DNA of 64,000 bases from Brevundimonas sp. Root608 (GCF_001427825.1 NZ_LMGT01000007.1:62001-126000); one strand, 5' to 3'; counted from the first letter of the stretch, positions 26,924-40,002 are shown. Translations and numbers: made by a program. Notes: generated from the sequence alone by a model not told the origin.

Positions 26924-27990
26924 TGCGTCCGCTGGTCCTGATCCTGTGTCTGAGCCTGACCGCCCTGCCGGCAGGCGCCGCCGCGCCGGTGACGGAGGTG
27001 GCGCGGCTTCAGGCCGAGTTCCGCGACGAACAGGCGCGCGCGCGACGCCTGCGGGCCGAGGCGGCCGAGGCCACCGCCGAACTGGCCGGGCTGGAGCGGT
27101 CGCTGAATCAGCTGCGGACCGCGGTCGGCGAGGATGACCGGCTGATCCTGGCCCAGCGCGCCCGGCTGCGCGAACTCGGCGCGCGCGAGGGGGCGTTGGT
27201 GGCCCAGCTGTCGCAGGCGCGGGGCCGGCAGGGCCGGCTGCTGTCGGCGCTGCAGATGATGAGCCGTCGCCCGCCGCCGCCGCTGCTGGTTTCCGCCGAC
27301 AGGGCGGTCGACACGGTGCGCGCCTCGATCCTGATCCGCGCCATGGCCCCGACGCTGCAGGCCCGCGCCCAGGGGCTGGCCGACCGCCAGGACGAGGTGA
27401 ACCGCGTCCGGCGCATCGCCGCCCTGAACAGCGAACAGCTGTTCACTACCGAGAGCGCGCGGGGCGACCGCCGCGCCCGCATCGAGGCGCTGACAGCGCG
27501 CAAGACGGCGCTTCAGGCCGTGCTGCGGGCCGAGGCGCAGACGGCGGAACGGGCCAGCCGCGCGCTGGAGGCCCGGCTGAGGGCGCTGGGCGCCGCCGTG
27601 CCGGTCGCGGACGCCGAGGCCGAACCCGCAGTCGCCCGCCTGCCCGCCGGCCGCAGCCGCCTGACGCCGCCCGTCGACGGCGCCCCGTCGCAGCGGTTCG
27701 GCCGCGGCGCGACCGGCTGGCGCTGGCGCGCGGACCGGGCCGAGGCGCGGGCGCCGGCCGGAGGGCGGGTCGCCTTCGCCGGTCCGCTGAGCGGCTGGGG
27801 GCAGGTGGTGATCCTCGACCTCGGACCGGGCTGGCGCGCGGTGGTGTCCGGCCTCGACGAGGCGGCGGTGGAGACGGGCGACCGGGTCGCCGACGGCCAG
27901 GTCCTCGGCCGCTCGGGCGCGGACGGCGAGATCGCCTTCGAACTGCGACGCGACGAGCGGCCGATCGATCCGGCGCCGTGGTTGCGTTAA
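26923..27990 (+). CDS. EnvC-like murein hydrolase activator, degenerate M23 domain
   Basis: The 355-residue protein has a signal peptide (residues 1-20), a long coiled-coil region (about 25-110 and 165-225) and a C-terminal LytM/M23 fold (about 240-355: APAGGRVAFAGPLSGWGQVV, ending DPAPWLR). The zinc ligands of active M23 peptidases are absent: the domain contains no histidine. That is the EnvC condition, in which the protein activates amidases instead of cutting peptidoglycan itself. It lies between rlmH and ctpA, the usual alphaproteobacterial position. Confidence 0.88.
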   Translation: MRPLVLILCLSLTALPAGAAAPVTEVARLQAEFRDEQARARRLRAEAAEATAELAGLERSLNQLRTAVGEDDRLILAQRARLRELGAREGALVAQLSQARGRQGRLLSALQMMSRRPPPPLLVSADRAVDTVRASILIRAMAPTLQARAQGLADRQDEVNRVRRIAALNSEQLFTTESARGDRRARIEALTARKTALQAVLRAEAQTAERASRALEARLRALGAAVPVADAEAEPAVARLPAGRSRLTPPVDGAPSQRFGRGATGWRWRADRAEARAPAGGRVAFAGPLSGWGQVVILDLGPGWRAVVSGLDEAAVETGDRVADGQVLGRSGADGEIAFELRRDERPIDPAPWLR

Positions 27991-28129
27991 GGGCGAAACC
28001 GCTTCCCAAGCCGCGATGACGCTGATTTTATCCGCGAACCGCTGATCGGCCACGATTTGGTCGCTCGCCGGTCCGTATCTGTTGAAGACGCCGCGTTCGC
28101 GGCCGCCGCCTGACCGTTGAAAGAGACCC

Positions 28130-29500
28130 ATGCGTAAACTGCTTCTGATTGGCGCCGCAGCCGTGACCATGGTCGGCGTGGGCGCCGCCACCGCGGTGGG
28201 CCAGACCCCGCGCAACGAAGCGTTCCGCATGCTGGGGCTGTTCGGCGACGTGCTCGGCATCGTGGAGCAGGCCTATGTCGTTCCGGTCGACGACAAGAAG
28301 CTGATCGAGGCGGCGCTGCAGGGCATGATGACCGCCCTGGATCCCCACTCCAACTATCTGCCGCCCGACGGCTACGGCGACCTGCAGGAGCGCACCTCGG
28401 GGGCCTATTCGGGCGTCGGCCTGACCATCCAGTCCGAGGCCGGGATGGTGAAGGTCATCTCGCCCATGGACGGCGGACCGGCAGCGCGCGCGGGCGTCAA
28501 CGCCGGCGACGTCATCTCGTCCATCGACGGCCAGAACGCCTCGGGTCTGACGGTCAGCCAGGTGTCGGAGAAGCTGCGCGGCGCCGTCGGCACCTCGGTC
28601 AAGGTCACCTTCCTGCGCGACGGGGAGGAGCCGAAAGAGGTCGTCCTGACGCGCGAGGTCATCAAGATCGAGTCCGTCACCGGCCGGGTCGAGGGCGAGT
28701 TCGGCTATCTGCGCGTCTCTACCTTCAACGAGAACACCGGCCGCGAGCTGAGCGAGACCATTGCCCGGCTCAAGACCGAGAACCCCGCCATCAAGGGTTA
28801 CGTCCTGGACCTGCGCAACAATGGCGGCGGCCTGCTGGACGCGGCCATCGCCGTGTCCGACGCCTTCCTCGAGCGCGGCGAGATCGTCACCCAGCGCGGG
28901 CGCAAGGCCGACCAGATCCAGCGCTACTCCGCCCGCCCGGGCGACCAGACCGGCGGCCTGCCGCTGGTGGTGCTGATCAACTATGGATCGGCCTCGGCCT
29001 CGGAGATCGTGGCCGGCGCGCTGAAGGATCACCAGCGGGCGACGCTGGTCGGCCTGACCAGCTTCGGCAAGGGCTCGGTCCAGACGGTCATCCCGCTGCG
29101 CGGCGGCGCAGACGGGGCGCTGTCGATCACCACGGCGCGCTACTACACGCCGTCGGGGGCCTCGATCCAGAAGATCGGCGTCGAGCCCGATCTGGAGGTG
29201 TCGCGCTCGGCCGCCGAGGCGCGGATCGTGTCGCGGTCGAACTTCATCTATTCCGAGGCCGCCTACGCCACGGCCCTGGACTCGTCGATCGGGGCCGAGC
29301 GCAAGGGGCCGCACACGCCCCGCGAGGCGCCCGGCGAGAGCTATGACGAGGACAAGGACTACCAGCTGGAGCGGGCCTTCGACGTGCTGCGCGCGGGCGG
29401 GAACCTGACCCGGCTGGCCGCCGCGCCCGAGGGCGTGGTGGTGTCCGAGCCCGGCGCGACCCTGGCCGCGGTCGAGCCGGAGCCCGCGCCGGAGAACTAG
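28130..29500 (+). CDS. ctpA: Carboxy-terminal processing protease, S41 family
   Basis: A 456-residue periplasmic protease. A signal peptide covers about residues 1-24, a PDZ domain spans roughly 80-165 (GLTIQSEAGMVKVISPMDGG), and the S41 core carries the Ser-Lys dyad in YGSASASEIVAGALKDH and TSFGKGSVQTVIPL. It follows the EnvC-like gene after 139 bp. The tail after the protease core is acidic and low in complexity. A strong terminator follows at 29532. Confidence 0.95.
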   Translation: MRKLLLIGAAAVTMVGVGAATAVGQTPRNEAFRMLGLFGDVLGIVEQAYVVPVDDKKLIEAALQGMMTALDPHSNYLPPDGYGDLQERTSGAYSGVGLTIQSEAGMVKVISPMDGGPAARAGVNAGDVISSIDGQNASGLTVSQVSEKLRGAVGTSVKVTFLRDGEEPKEVVLTREVIKIESVTGRVEGEFGYLRVSTFNENTGRELSETIARLKTENPAIKGYVLDLRNNGGGLLDAAIAVSDAFLERGEIVTQRGRKADQIQRYSARPGDQTGGLPLVVLINYGSASASEIVAGALKDHQRATLVGLTSFGKGSVQTVIPLRGGADGALSITTARYYTPSGASIQKIGVEPDLEVSRSAAEARIVSRSNFIYSEAAYATALDSSIGAERKGPHTPREAPGESYDEDKDYQLERAFDVLRAGGNLTRLAAAPEGVVVSEPGATLAAVEPEPAPEN

Positions 29501-29531
29501 CTGCGGGACGTCAGGGGGCGGGCGTCCCCAT

Positions 29532-29555
29532 GCCTAACGCGCGTTAGGCTTTCTT
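29532..29555 (+). terminator. Rho-independent terminator after ctpA
   Basis: An 18-bp perfect palindrome, GCCTAACGC with its complement, is followed directly by TTTCTT. It lies 31 nt after the ctpA stop and separates ctpA from the deacetylase gene. Confidence 0.8.
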
Positions 29556-29628
29556 AACCGACGCCCGCCACTGTGGCGCCTGAAGGAGTCCGCTTCGCGG
29601 ATCCCCGTATCAAGCGTCCAGTCTGCCC

Positions 29629-30828
29629 ATGTTCGCCAAACGCCAATCCGTCCTGGCCGCCACCGCCGCGATTCCCCCGGTGCGCCGGTCGATGCGTGAA
29701 AACCTCGCGCCCGTCACCCGCCTGCTCAGCAAGCCGCCGGTCGCCGTCGCCGGCGCCGGCCTGATGCTGATGGCCGCCGCCGCCCTGTTCATCACTGTGC
29801 TGGGCGATCCCCGCGCCGGCGCCCCCTCGGCCCGCGCGGCGCTGAAGCGCGAAGCCGTCGTCGCCGCCCCGACTCCCACCGGCCTCGAGGCCTTCTCCAT
29901 GGGCGCCTACGGCTCCTGGCAGGATCTGGCGGTCGAAGGCGGGGCGGTCGATCCCGCCCTGTCGGGCGAGGCGGTCATCACCCTGCCGAACGGCGCCACC
30001 GTCTCGGGCAACGGCGCCCCGGTCACCGCCCCGCGCGTGACGGCCTCGCCCCTGCCGGCCGCCCCCATTGCCGGGCTGAGCCAGCCGGGTCCCAACGGCC
30101 CCCTGCCGACCATCGCCACGGACGGCCGCGTGCCGGCCCAGGCCTATGCCCGCCCGTTCCGCTCGAACGGCCGCCCACGTGTCGCCCTGATCGTCGGCGG
30201 CCTGGGCCTGAACGCCGTGACCACCCGAGCGGCCATCGAACGCCTGCCCGCCGAGGTCACCCTGAGCTTCGTCCCCTACGCCGAGGGCCTGCAGACCTGG
30301 ATCGACCTGGCCCGCGCCCAGGGCCATGAGGTCATGCTGGAAATGCCGATGGAGCCCACCGGCTATCCCGACAACGATCCGGGCCCCTACACCCTGCTGG
30401 CCTCGGGCCAGTCCGCCGACATCCAGTCCAAGATGAACTGGCTGCTGGGTCGGGCTGTCGGCTATTTCGGCGTCACCAACTATATGGGCGACCGGTTCGC
30501 CAGCTCGGACGCCGGCATGACCGCCTTCCTGGGCATCCTGCGCCAGCGCGGCGTCGCCTTCCTCGACGACGGTTCGATGAGCCGCCGGCCCGGCGCCTGG
30601 GCCCGCGCCAGCGCCAACCGGGTCATCGACGAGCAACAGACGCCCGCCGCCATCGTCGGCCAGCTGAACGCGCTGGAGGCCCTGGCCAAGGGCAATGGCC
30701 AGGCGCTGGGCACGGGCTTCAGCTATCCGGTCACGGTCGAGGCCGTGGCCCGCTGGACCGCCGACCTCGACGCGCGCGGCCTGCAGCTGGCGCCGGCAAG
30801 TGCGATGACGCAACGGCCGGGAAGATAG
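29629..30828 (+). CDS. Divergent polysaccharide deacetylase family protein
   Basis: The 399-residue product has a basic N-terminus, one membrane helix (about residues 44-62), an Ala/Pro-rich linker, and a divergent polysaccharide deacetylase (NodB-like) domain from about 180 (RPRVALIVGGLGLNAVTTRA, EVMLEMPMEPTGYPDNDPGP, FLDDGSMSR). It is a periplasmic protein facing the cell wall. In alphaproteobacteria it is regularly found beside ctpA and rppH, as here, though its substrate is unknown. Confidence 0.9.
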   Translation: MFAKRQSVLAATAAIPPVRRSMRENLAPVTRLLSKPPVAVAGAGLMLMAAAALFITVLGDPRAGAPSARAALKREAVVAAPTPTGLEAFSMGAYGSWQDLAVEGGAVDPALSGEAVITLPNGATVSGNGAPVTAPRVTASPLPAAPIAGLSQPGPNGPLPTIATDGRVPAQAYARPFRSNGRPRVALIVGGLGLNAVTTRAAIERLPAEVTLSFVPYAEGLQTWIDLARAQGHEVMLEMPMEPTGYPDNDPGPYTLLASGQSADIQSKMNWLLGRAVGYFGVTNYMGDRFASSDAGMTAFLGILRQRGVAFLDDGSMSRRPGAWARASANRVIDEQQTPAAIVGQLNALEALAKGNGQALGTGFSYPVTVEAVARWTADLDARGLQLAPASAMTQRPGR

Positions 30829-30920
30829 GGACCAGGGACCGGGGATTGGGGTTCGCCGGGCCGCGATCTCGCGCCATGCCTCTTCCCTCCCTAATCCCCA
30901 GTCCCTAATCCCTAGTCCCT
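30827..30920. repeat. Inverted repeat built of AGGGAYY-type units, abutting rppH
   Basis: The left arm (30827-30851) contains AGGGACCAGGGACC then GGGGATTGGGG. The right arm (30885-30920) is its reverse complement made of CCCTAATCCC and AGTCCCT units. The element fills the whole gap between the deacetylase stop and the rppH ATG and would fold into a long stem in the mRNA. It looks like a dispersed intergenic repeat unit. Confidence 0.7.
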
Positions 30921-31394
30921 ATGAAAGACCTCTCCCGCTACCGGCCCAACGTCGGCGTCGTGCTGTTCCATCCGGACGGCCGCGTCTGGTACGGGCGCCG
31001 CGCGGGGACCGAGGGGCCGCATAACTGGCAATTCCCCCAGGGCGGGGTCGACGACGGCGAGGACCTGGAAACCGCGGCCCGCCGCGAACTGGGCGAGGAA
31101 ACGGGAGTCGTCTCGGCCGAGTTGATGGCCTCGACCGACGGCTGGATCGTCTACGACTTTCCGGAAGGCTACGGCGGCTCCAAACAGGCGCGCGGCTGGG
31201 CCGGACAGAAGCAGCGCTGGTTCGCCTTCCACTTCACCGGCGACGAGTCCGAAATCGATCTGGAAGCCCACGGCGAGATCGAGTTCGACGCCTGGCGCTG
31301 GGGCGCGCTGAACGAGGCGCCGGACCTGATCGTGCCGTTCAAGCGCGACGTCTATGAGCAGGTCGTGGCCGTGTTCGCGCCGCTGGTGGTCTAG
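30921..31394 (+). CDS. rppH: RNA pyrophosphohydrolase (Nudix)
   Basis: A 157-residue Nudix enzyme that removes pyrophosphate from mRNA 5' ends and starts decay. The Nudix box is GGVDDGEDLETAARRELGEE (residues about 43-62) followed by TGV, and the N-terminus YRPNVGVVLFHPDGRVWYGR is typical. The ATG at 30921 gives the canonical protein but follows a repeat with no Shine-Dalgarno-like sequence, which is unusual. Its stop overlaps that of the DUF1272 gene by 4 bp. Confidence 0.95.
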   Translation: MKDLSRYRPNVGVVLFHPDGRVWYGRRAGTEGPHNWQFPQGGVDDGEDLETAARRELGEETGVVSAELMASTDGWIVYDFPEGYGGSKQARGWAGQKQRWFAFHFTGDESEIDLEAHGEIEFDAWRWGALNEAPDLIVPFKRDVYEQVVAVFAPLVV

Positions 31395-31636
31395 GCCGCC
31401 GCGCAGCCCAGCGGCTTGAGCGCTCGCTTCGTCGAGGCCGGATATTTCGCCATCAGATGCGCCGGCCGGATCGGGCGGGCGACGAAGCCGCCGCCGCAGT
31501 TGGGGCAGACGCCCTTCAGCACCCCGTCCACACAGGCGGCGCAGAAGGTGCATTCGAAGGTGCAGATGCGGGCCTCGGCGCTGTCGAACGGCAGGTCGCG
31601 GTCGCAGCACTCGCAGTTGGGGCGCAGTTCCAGCAT
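31391..31636 (-). CDS. DUF1272 zinc-ribbon protein
   Basis: An 81-residue protein with four CxxC-like pairs: NCECCDRDLP, ICTFECTFCAACVDGVL and GVCPNCGGGFV. It matches the DUF1272 group, small cysteine-rich cytosolic proteins of unknown role likely to bind zinc. It is convergent with rppH and lies 27 nt downstream of the small membrane protein gene on the same strand. Confidence 0.88.
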   Translation of the reverse strand: MLELRPNCECCDRDLPFDSAEARICTFECTFCAACVDGVLKGVCPNCGGGFVARPIRPAHLMAKYPASTKRALKPLGCAAA

Positions 31637-31663
31637 CGGAGCCTCCGGATCAGGCGGCGAAGG

Positions 31664-31918
31664 CTAGCCCTGCTTCCGCGAGGCGCCAAGCGCCAGTCGG
31701 ATCAGGCCGATGACCGCCACGAGGGCCCAGGCTCCCTCCATCAGCACCGCCGACAGGTTGAAGTCGAAATACAGCGACAGCAGGATCAGCAGGGCGCCGG
31801 CCAGATTCAGCAGCAGGGCGGGCGCCTTGGTCGCGTCCAGCCGGTTGGTCGTCGCGCCGGCGTAGGCCACGAGGATCAGCAGGACGCCGACGACGCCAAG
31901 AAGGTCAGGAACGGTCAT
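31664..31918 (-). CDS. Small membrane protein, CBU_0592-like family
   Basis: An 84-residue protein with three hydrophobic segments (VVGVLLILVAYAGA, LLLNLAGALLILLSLYFDF, and a C-terminal helix in AWALVAVIGLIRLAL). The arrangement and the NRLDATKAP loop match the CBU_0592 family, which has no known function. It lies 9 nt after the metallophosphoesterase gene, so the three minus-strand genes from 32902 to 31391 are probably one unit. Confidence 0.82.
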   Translation of the reverse strand: MTVPDLLGVVGVLLILVAYAGATTNRLDATKAPALLLNLAGALLILLSLYFDFNLSAVLMEGAWALVAVIGLIRLALGASRKQG

Positions 31919-31927
31919 GGCCCGTCC

Positions 31928-32902
31928 CTAGCGGTTCGGGGGCGCTGCGGCTACCGGCGAGGTCAGGGTCAGGATCACGATCTCAGGCGGCGCGCGGAAC
32001 CGCACCGGCAGGATCGACACCCCGACCCCGCCCGTGACGAACAGCTTGCGACCGCCCTCGTCATACTGGCCGCAGGCCCAGCGTTCGGACATGCGTGAGG
32101 CGTGCACCAGCCGTCCGAACACCGGCAGGTTCACCTGCCCGCAGTGGGTGTGGCCGGCCAGGGTCAGCGCGACCCGATCCGGCACGTCGACGAACGGGTC
32201 GGGCCAGTGGGTCAGGACCACGACCGGGGCGTCGTCGACGACCTGACGCAGGGTGGCGGAAACGAGGGGCGGTTCGCGCGGCGACTCCATGTCCGCCAGA
32301 CCGGCGATCCAGAAAGCTCCACCCGGGCGGGCGATCCGTTCGGCGCGATTGTCCAGAACCCTCACCCCGCCCCGGTTCAGGGCGGCGTTGATGGCCGCGT
32401 CGTCGTACCAGGAATCGTGGTTGCCGAGCACGCCGTGGACGCCCAGCGGGGCGGACAGACCGCGGAAGGCCTCGACGCCGCGCAGGATCTGCGACTGTTC
32501 GGGCAAGGCCCGCGTGGCCGCCGGTTCATGGCCGCCCGCATAGTCGCCCAGCAGGACGACCACATCGGGCCGTTCGCCGTTCATCCGCTCGACCAGCCGT
32601 TCGATGCGGGCGACGTCGGTGTGGGGCGCGGCCACATGGGTGTCGGAGATGACGCCGATGCGCAGCGGCGAACCGCGCCAGGTCGCGCTCTCGACCGTGA
32701 CATGCCGAACCGTCAGCGTTGCCGGCTCGATCAGGAAGGCCCAGACGCCCAGGCCCCATGCGGCCACGAAAGCCCCGCCCAGACTCCCTGCAAGAAAAAT
32801 CCGGCGGCTGCGCAGCAACCGCCGGACCAGAAATATGCAGATGATGGGTCCGAGGACCGCGCCGATCCAGGCCATGACCAGAACAGCGCCCGGTCCGGCC
32901 AT
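31928..32902 (-). CDS. Membrane-bound metallophosphoesterase
   Basis: A 324-residue calcineurin-like phosphoesterase with two N-terminal membrane helices. The metal-binding motifs are all present: GVISDTHVAAPH, LLGDYAGG, LGNHDSWYDD, LTHWPDPF and AGHTHCGQVNLP. The catalytic domain faces the periplasm by prediction. Related proteins act on lipid-linked or nucleotide substrates, but the target cannot be named. It begins 7 nt after atpC, so it may be transcribed from the ATP synthase operon. Confidence 0.9.
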   Translation of the reverse strand: MAGPGAVLVMAWIGAVLGPIICIFLVRRLLRSRRIFLAGSLGGAFVAAWGLGVWAFLIEPATLTVRHVTVESATWRGSPLRIGVISDTHVAAPHTDVARIERLVERMNGERPDVVVLLGDYAGGHEPAATRALPEQSQILRGVEAFRGLSAPLGVHGVLGNHDSWYDDAAINAALNRGGVRVLDNRAERIARPGGAFWIAGLADMESPREPPLVSATLRQVVDDAPVVVLTHWPDPFVDVPDRVALTLAGHTHCGQVNLPVFGRLVHASRMSERWACGQYDEGGRKLFVTGGVGVSILPVRFRAPPEIVILTLTSPVAAAPPNR

Positions 32903-32909
32903 GATCAGA

Positions 32910-33179
32910 TCAGCCCGCGGCCACTTCCGAGGCTTGTTCGGCCAGGATGGTCAGGCCGGCCGGGGTCACGTCGGCGAAGCCGCCGTGGACCTCGAACTGG
33001 CGGCGCGAACCCCCGTCGATGACCGTGACCACGCCTTCGCGCAGGGCCGTCATGAAGGGGGCGTGCTCGGCCAGGACGCCGAAGTCGCCCTCGACGCCCG
33101 GCGCGTCGACCTGATCGACGAGGCCGTTGAAGACCTCGCGCTCAGGCGAGACGAGAGAGAAGGAAAGTTTGCCAGCCAT
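32910..33179 (-). CDS. atpC: ATP synthase F1 epsilon subunit
   Basis: An 89-residue short epsilon subunit with only the N-terminal beta-barrel domain (KLSFSLVSPEREVFNGLVDQ, FEVHGGFADVTPAGLTILAE). It lacks the C-terminal helical hairpin of longer homologues, which is normal for several alphaproteobacteria, so the classical epsilon inhibition may be missing. The ATG at 33179 gives MAGKLS. The frame extends a few codons into the upstream repeat, which is not taken as coding. It is separated from atpD by an inverted-repeat element. Confidence 0.94.
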   Translation of the reverse strand: MAGKLSFSLVSPEREVFNGLVDQVDAPGVEGDFGVLAEHAPFMTALREGVVTVIDGGSRRQFEVHGGFADVTPAGLTILAEQASEVAAG

Positions 33180-33190
33180 GATGTTCGCCA

Positions 33191-33332
33191 CTTCTCCCAT
33201 CCGCTCATCCCGGCGAATGCCGGGACCCAGATGGAAAGACTCCGTATTGGCCGATCAAACACCGGAGCCCCGATCCCGTCCATCCGGACCGTGATCTGGG
33301 CCCCGGCATTCGCCGGGGTGAGCGGTGAGAGG
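33191..33332. repeat. Inverted-repeat element between atpD and atpC
   Basis: The two ends form arms of about 29 bp with two mismatches: CTCATCCCGGCGAATGCCGG then GACCCAGAT on the left, and the complement of CTCACCCCGGCGAATGCCGG then GGCCCAGAT on the right. Each arm also folds alone through CCCGGC-GAAT-GCCGGG. The 60-bp centre has no gene. It stands in the intergenic space of an essential operon and looks like a small non-autonomous mobile or dispersed repeat. Confidence 0.8.
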
Positions 33333-33333
33333 T

Positions 33334-35806
<2,473 letters not shown>

Positions 35807-35832
35807 CCGGCGCTACTCTCTCGCTCTCGGTC

Positions 35833-37993
<2,161 letters not shown>

Positions 37994-38184
37994 TTATAAG
38001 GTCCGCGCGGGTTGGCGTTCGGGTTGAAGGCCGGCCGCGTGTCCGCGCCGACCAAAGGCTTGAAATGCTTTGAGAAAGCACTTGAAGGACGCGCCTTGCA
38101 ACGCGTCCTCCGGCTCAGCCGGGCGCCTGATAGCACTCATCCCCCCGGGGAGCAACCGAGACAGGCCGCCGCATCCGCCGCACG

Positions 38185-38216
38185 AAAAGAGCGCCCGGCC
38201 CTGAGGCCGGGCGCTC
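38185..38216 (-). terminator. Terminator of the cysteine-rich protein operon
   Basis: A perfect 12-bp stem (GAGCGCCCGGCC with its complement) with a 4-nt loop is followed on the minus strand by TTTT. It lies 20 nt after the stop of the 66-residue protein. Confidence 0.85.
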
Positions 38217-38235
38217 CTCCGTCGGCCCTCAGGCG

Positions 38236-38436
38236 TCAGCCGTGGCCGCAGTGATCTGCGCAGTCGCCAAGGCAGTCGGCGCACGCCGTGCAGCAGGCGG
38301 CGCAGGCGTCACGGCAGGCGCAGGCGAGGTCGCAGCAGGCGTGAACCAGCTGGGCGACGGCGGCGGGATCGGCGGCGAAGGCCACGCCGCCCGAAGCGGC
38401 CAGGGCCAGCGCGGCCAGGGTAAGAACGCGTTTCAT
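38236..38436 (-). CDS. Small secreted protein with eleven clustered cysteines
   Basis: The 66-residue product has a clear signal peptide (residues 1-21, ending GVAFA) and a mature part of 45 residues with 11 cysteines at 34, 35, 39, 41, 45, 48, 49, 52, 55, 59 and 63, plus His32, His62 and His65. Most spacings are three or four residues, so cysteines would line a helix, as in bacterial copper-storage proteins and the DUF326 four-helix type, although this protein is much shorter. Periplasmic metal (copper or zinc) binding is an inference. It is followed by a strong terminator and preceded by another small secreted protein gene. Confidence 0.78.
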   Translation of the reverse strand: MKRVLTLAALALAASGGVAFAADPAAVAQLVHACCDLACACRDACAACCTACADCLGDCADHCGHG

Positions 38437-38486
38437 GTCAGTCTCCGATTTTCAGAATTGAATGGTGTGCAGTCGTGCAGACGCAT

Positions 38487-38789
38487 TCAGGTCCGTGGCG
38501 GAGGCGGCTCCGGTCCGATGAGGCGGCCGGGAAGGCGATCATCGACCGGCTTGAGTCCATGGGGGATCGCCGGCGCCGGGACGGGCGGCGCGACGAGGGC
38601 GGGAGCCGGCGGGCAGAGCGGGCGGGACAGGCAGATCTGGACGCAGGGCGGGACGGTCTTGTCCGGCCCGGAGGACCCGCAATCGGCCGGCGGCAGGTGA
38701 TGGGCGGGCGTCGCGAGTACAGGGGCTGGCGCGCCGAGCGCAGCCACGCCGAGGATGAGAACCAGAAAAAGCAGCCGTCGCAGGATCAT
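38487..38789 (-). CDS. Small secreted proline-rich protein with four cysteines
   Basis: The 100-residue protein has a signal peptide (about residues 1-26, ending APVLA), then His30-His31, four cysteines (37, 49, 53, 59) in a short segment PPADCGSSG to SRPLCPP, and a proline-rich tail. No family is recognised. It lies 50 nt upstream of the 11-cysteine gene on the same strand, which suggests a shared operon and a shared role in handling a metal or thiol stress outside the cytoplasm. That role is inference. Confidence 0.6.
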   Translation of the reverse strand: MILRRLLFLVLILGVAALGAPAPVLATPAHHLPPADCGSSGPDKTVPPCVQICLSRPLCPPAPALVAPPVPAPAIPHGLKPVDDRLPGRLIGPEPPPPRT

Positions 38790-38908
38790 GCGAACCTTCA
38801 GCCATCCGACAGCCGAGCTTAGCGCATACGGGGCGCGTGCGGCGCCCGCCCGGGGTGCGACATCTTCTCCCGCCGGTCAGGCCGCCAGGATCGCGCGGGC
38901 TTTCCCGG

Positions 38909-39853
38909 TCAGTGGGCGGCGCGGTGGCGCCCCGGGATCAGGTGCAGGATCGCGACGATGATCCCGCCGGTCACGAGGCCGACGACCGCCGAGGCGGCGG
39001 CCGTCGCCAGCCATTCCGTCACGGGGCCGATGAGCGGGACCCGTCCGGCGGCGTGTCCCAGACTCTCGATCACGCCGGGTACGAGGTCGAGATGGTACTC
39101 GTGCAGGCCGTGGACCAGGATCCCGCCGCCGACCCACAGCATGGCCAGGGTCCCGACCGTCGCCAGCCCGGTCAGCACCATCGGCATGGCGTGGACCAGA
39201 CCCCGGCCCAGCGCGCGCGCCGAAGCCGAAGGGCGCTCGGCCAGGTGCAGGCCGATATCGTCCATCTTCACGATCAGCGCCACGGCGCCATAGACCGCCG
39301 CGGTGATCAACAGGCCCACCAGGGCCAGGGCCGCGGCCTGGGTCGCCAGCGGGCGCTCGGCCAGATCGGCCAGGGCGATGGCGGTGATCTCGGCCGAGAG
39401 GATCAGGTCGGTGCGGATCGCCGAACCAACCATCTTCTTTTCCTGTTCGGCGGACGACAGGGCCAGTTCTTCCGGCGGGGTCTCGCCGCCTCCGTGACCC
39501 GCCAGCTTCTCCCACAGCTTCTCGGACGCCTCGAAGCAGAGATAGGCGCCGCCGGCCATCAGAAGGGGCGTCAGCGCCCAGGGCGCGAAGGCGCTGATCA
39601 GCAGGGCCCCGGGCAGGAGGATCAGGAATTTGTTCTTCAGCGAGCCGACGGCGATCTTGCGGATGATGGGCAGCTCGCGATGGGGCGAAAAGCCCATCGC
39701 GTAACCCGGCGTCACCGCCGCGTCGTCGACCACCACGCCGGCGGCCTTCATGCTGGCGCGGCCGGCGGCGGCGGAGACGTCATCGACCGAGGCCGCCGCC
39801 ATCTTGGCGATGGTTGCGACGTCGTCGAGAAGGGCGGCAAGACCTGAGGGCAC
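38909..39853 (-). CDS. DUF808 (YedI-like) membrane protein
   Basis: A 314-residue inner-membrane protein of the DUF808 family. The N-terminal LAALLDDVATIAKMAAASVD and the segment YAMGFSPHRELPIIRKIAVG are highly characteristic. It has about five to six hydrophobic segments. Its function is not established. It stands alone, with its stop 120 bp from the next minus-strand gene and its start opposite terC. Confidence 0.9.
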   Translation of the reverse strand: MPSGLAALLDDVATIAKMAAASVDDVSAAAGRASMKAAGVVVDDAAVTPGYAMGFSPHRELPIIRKIAVGSLKNKFLILLPGALLISAFAPWALTPLLMAGGAYLCFEASEKLWEKLAGHGGGETPPEELALSSAEQEKKMVGSAIRTDLILSAEITAIALADLAERPLATQAAALALVGLLITAAVYGAVALIVKMDDIGLHLAERPSASARALGRGLVHAMPMVLTGLATVGTLAMLWVGGGILVHGLHEYHLDLVPGVIESLGHAAGRVPLIGPVTEWLATAAASAVVGLVTGGIIVAILHLIPGRHRAAH

Positions 39854-40002
39854 GTGTCACCTCGCAAAACAAATGCGGTTCGCCCTTGGCTAGGCGAGCC
39901 CGTGAGCCGGGTCCAGAGGCGCGATCAAACGCGGCGCCCTGACGCGCCCGGCCGCGGCGAAAAATTCTGGCGCGGCATCCCCGGCTGCCCTATCCCGATC
40001 CA

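Noticed and set aside
39854..40002. Possible manganese (yybP-ykoY) riboswitch before the TerC gene
   Set aside because: The 149-bp gap shows none of the conserved loop sequences I would expect.
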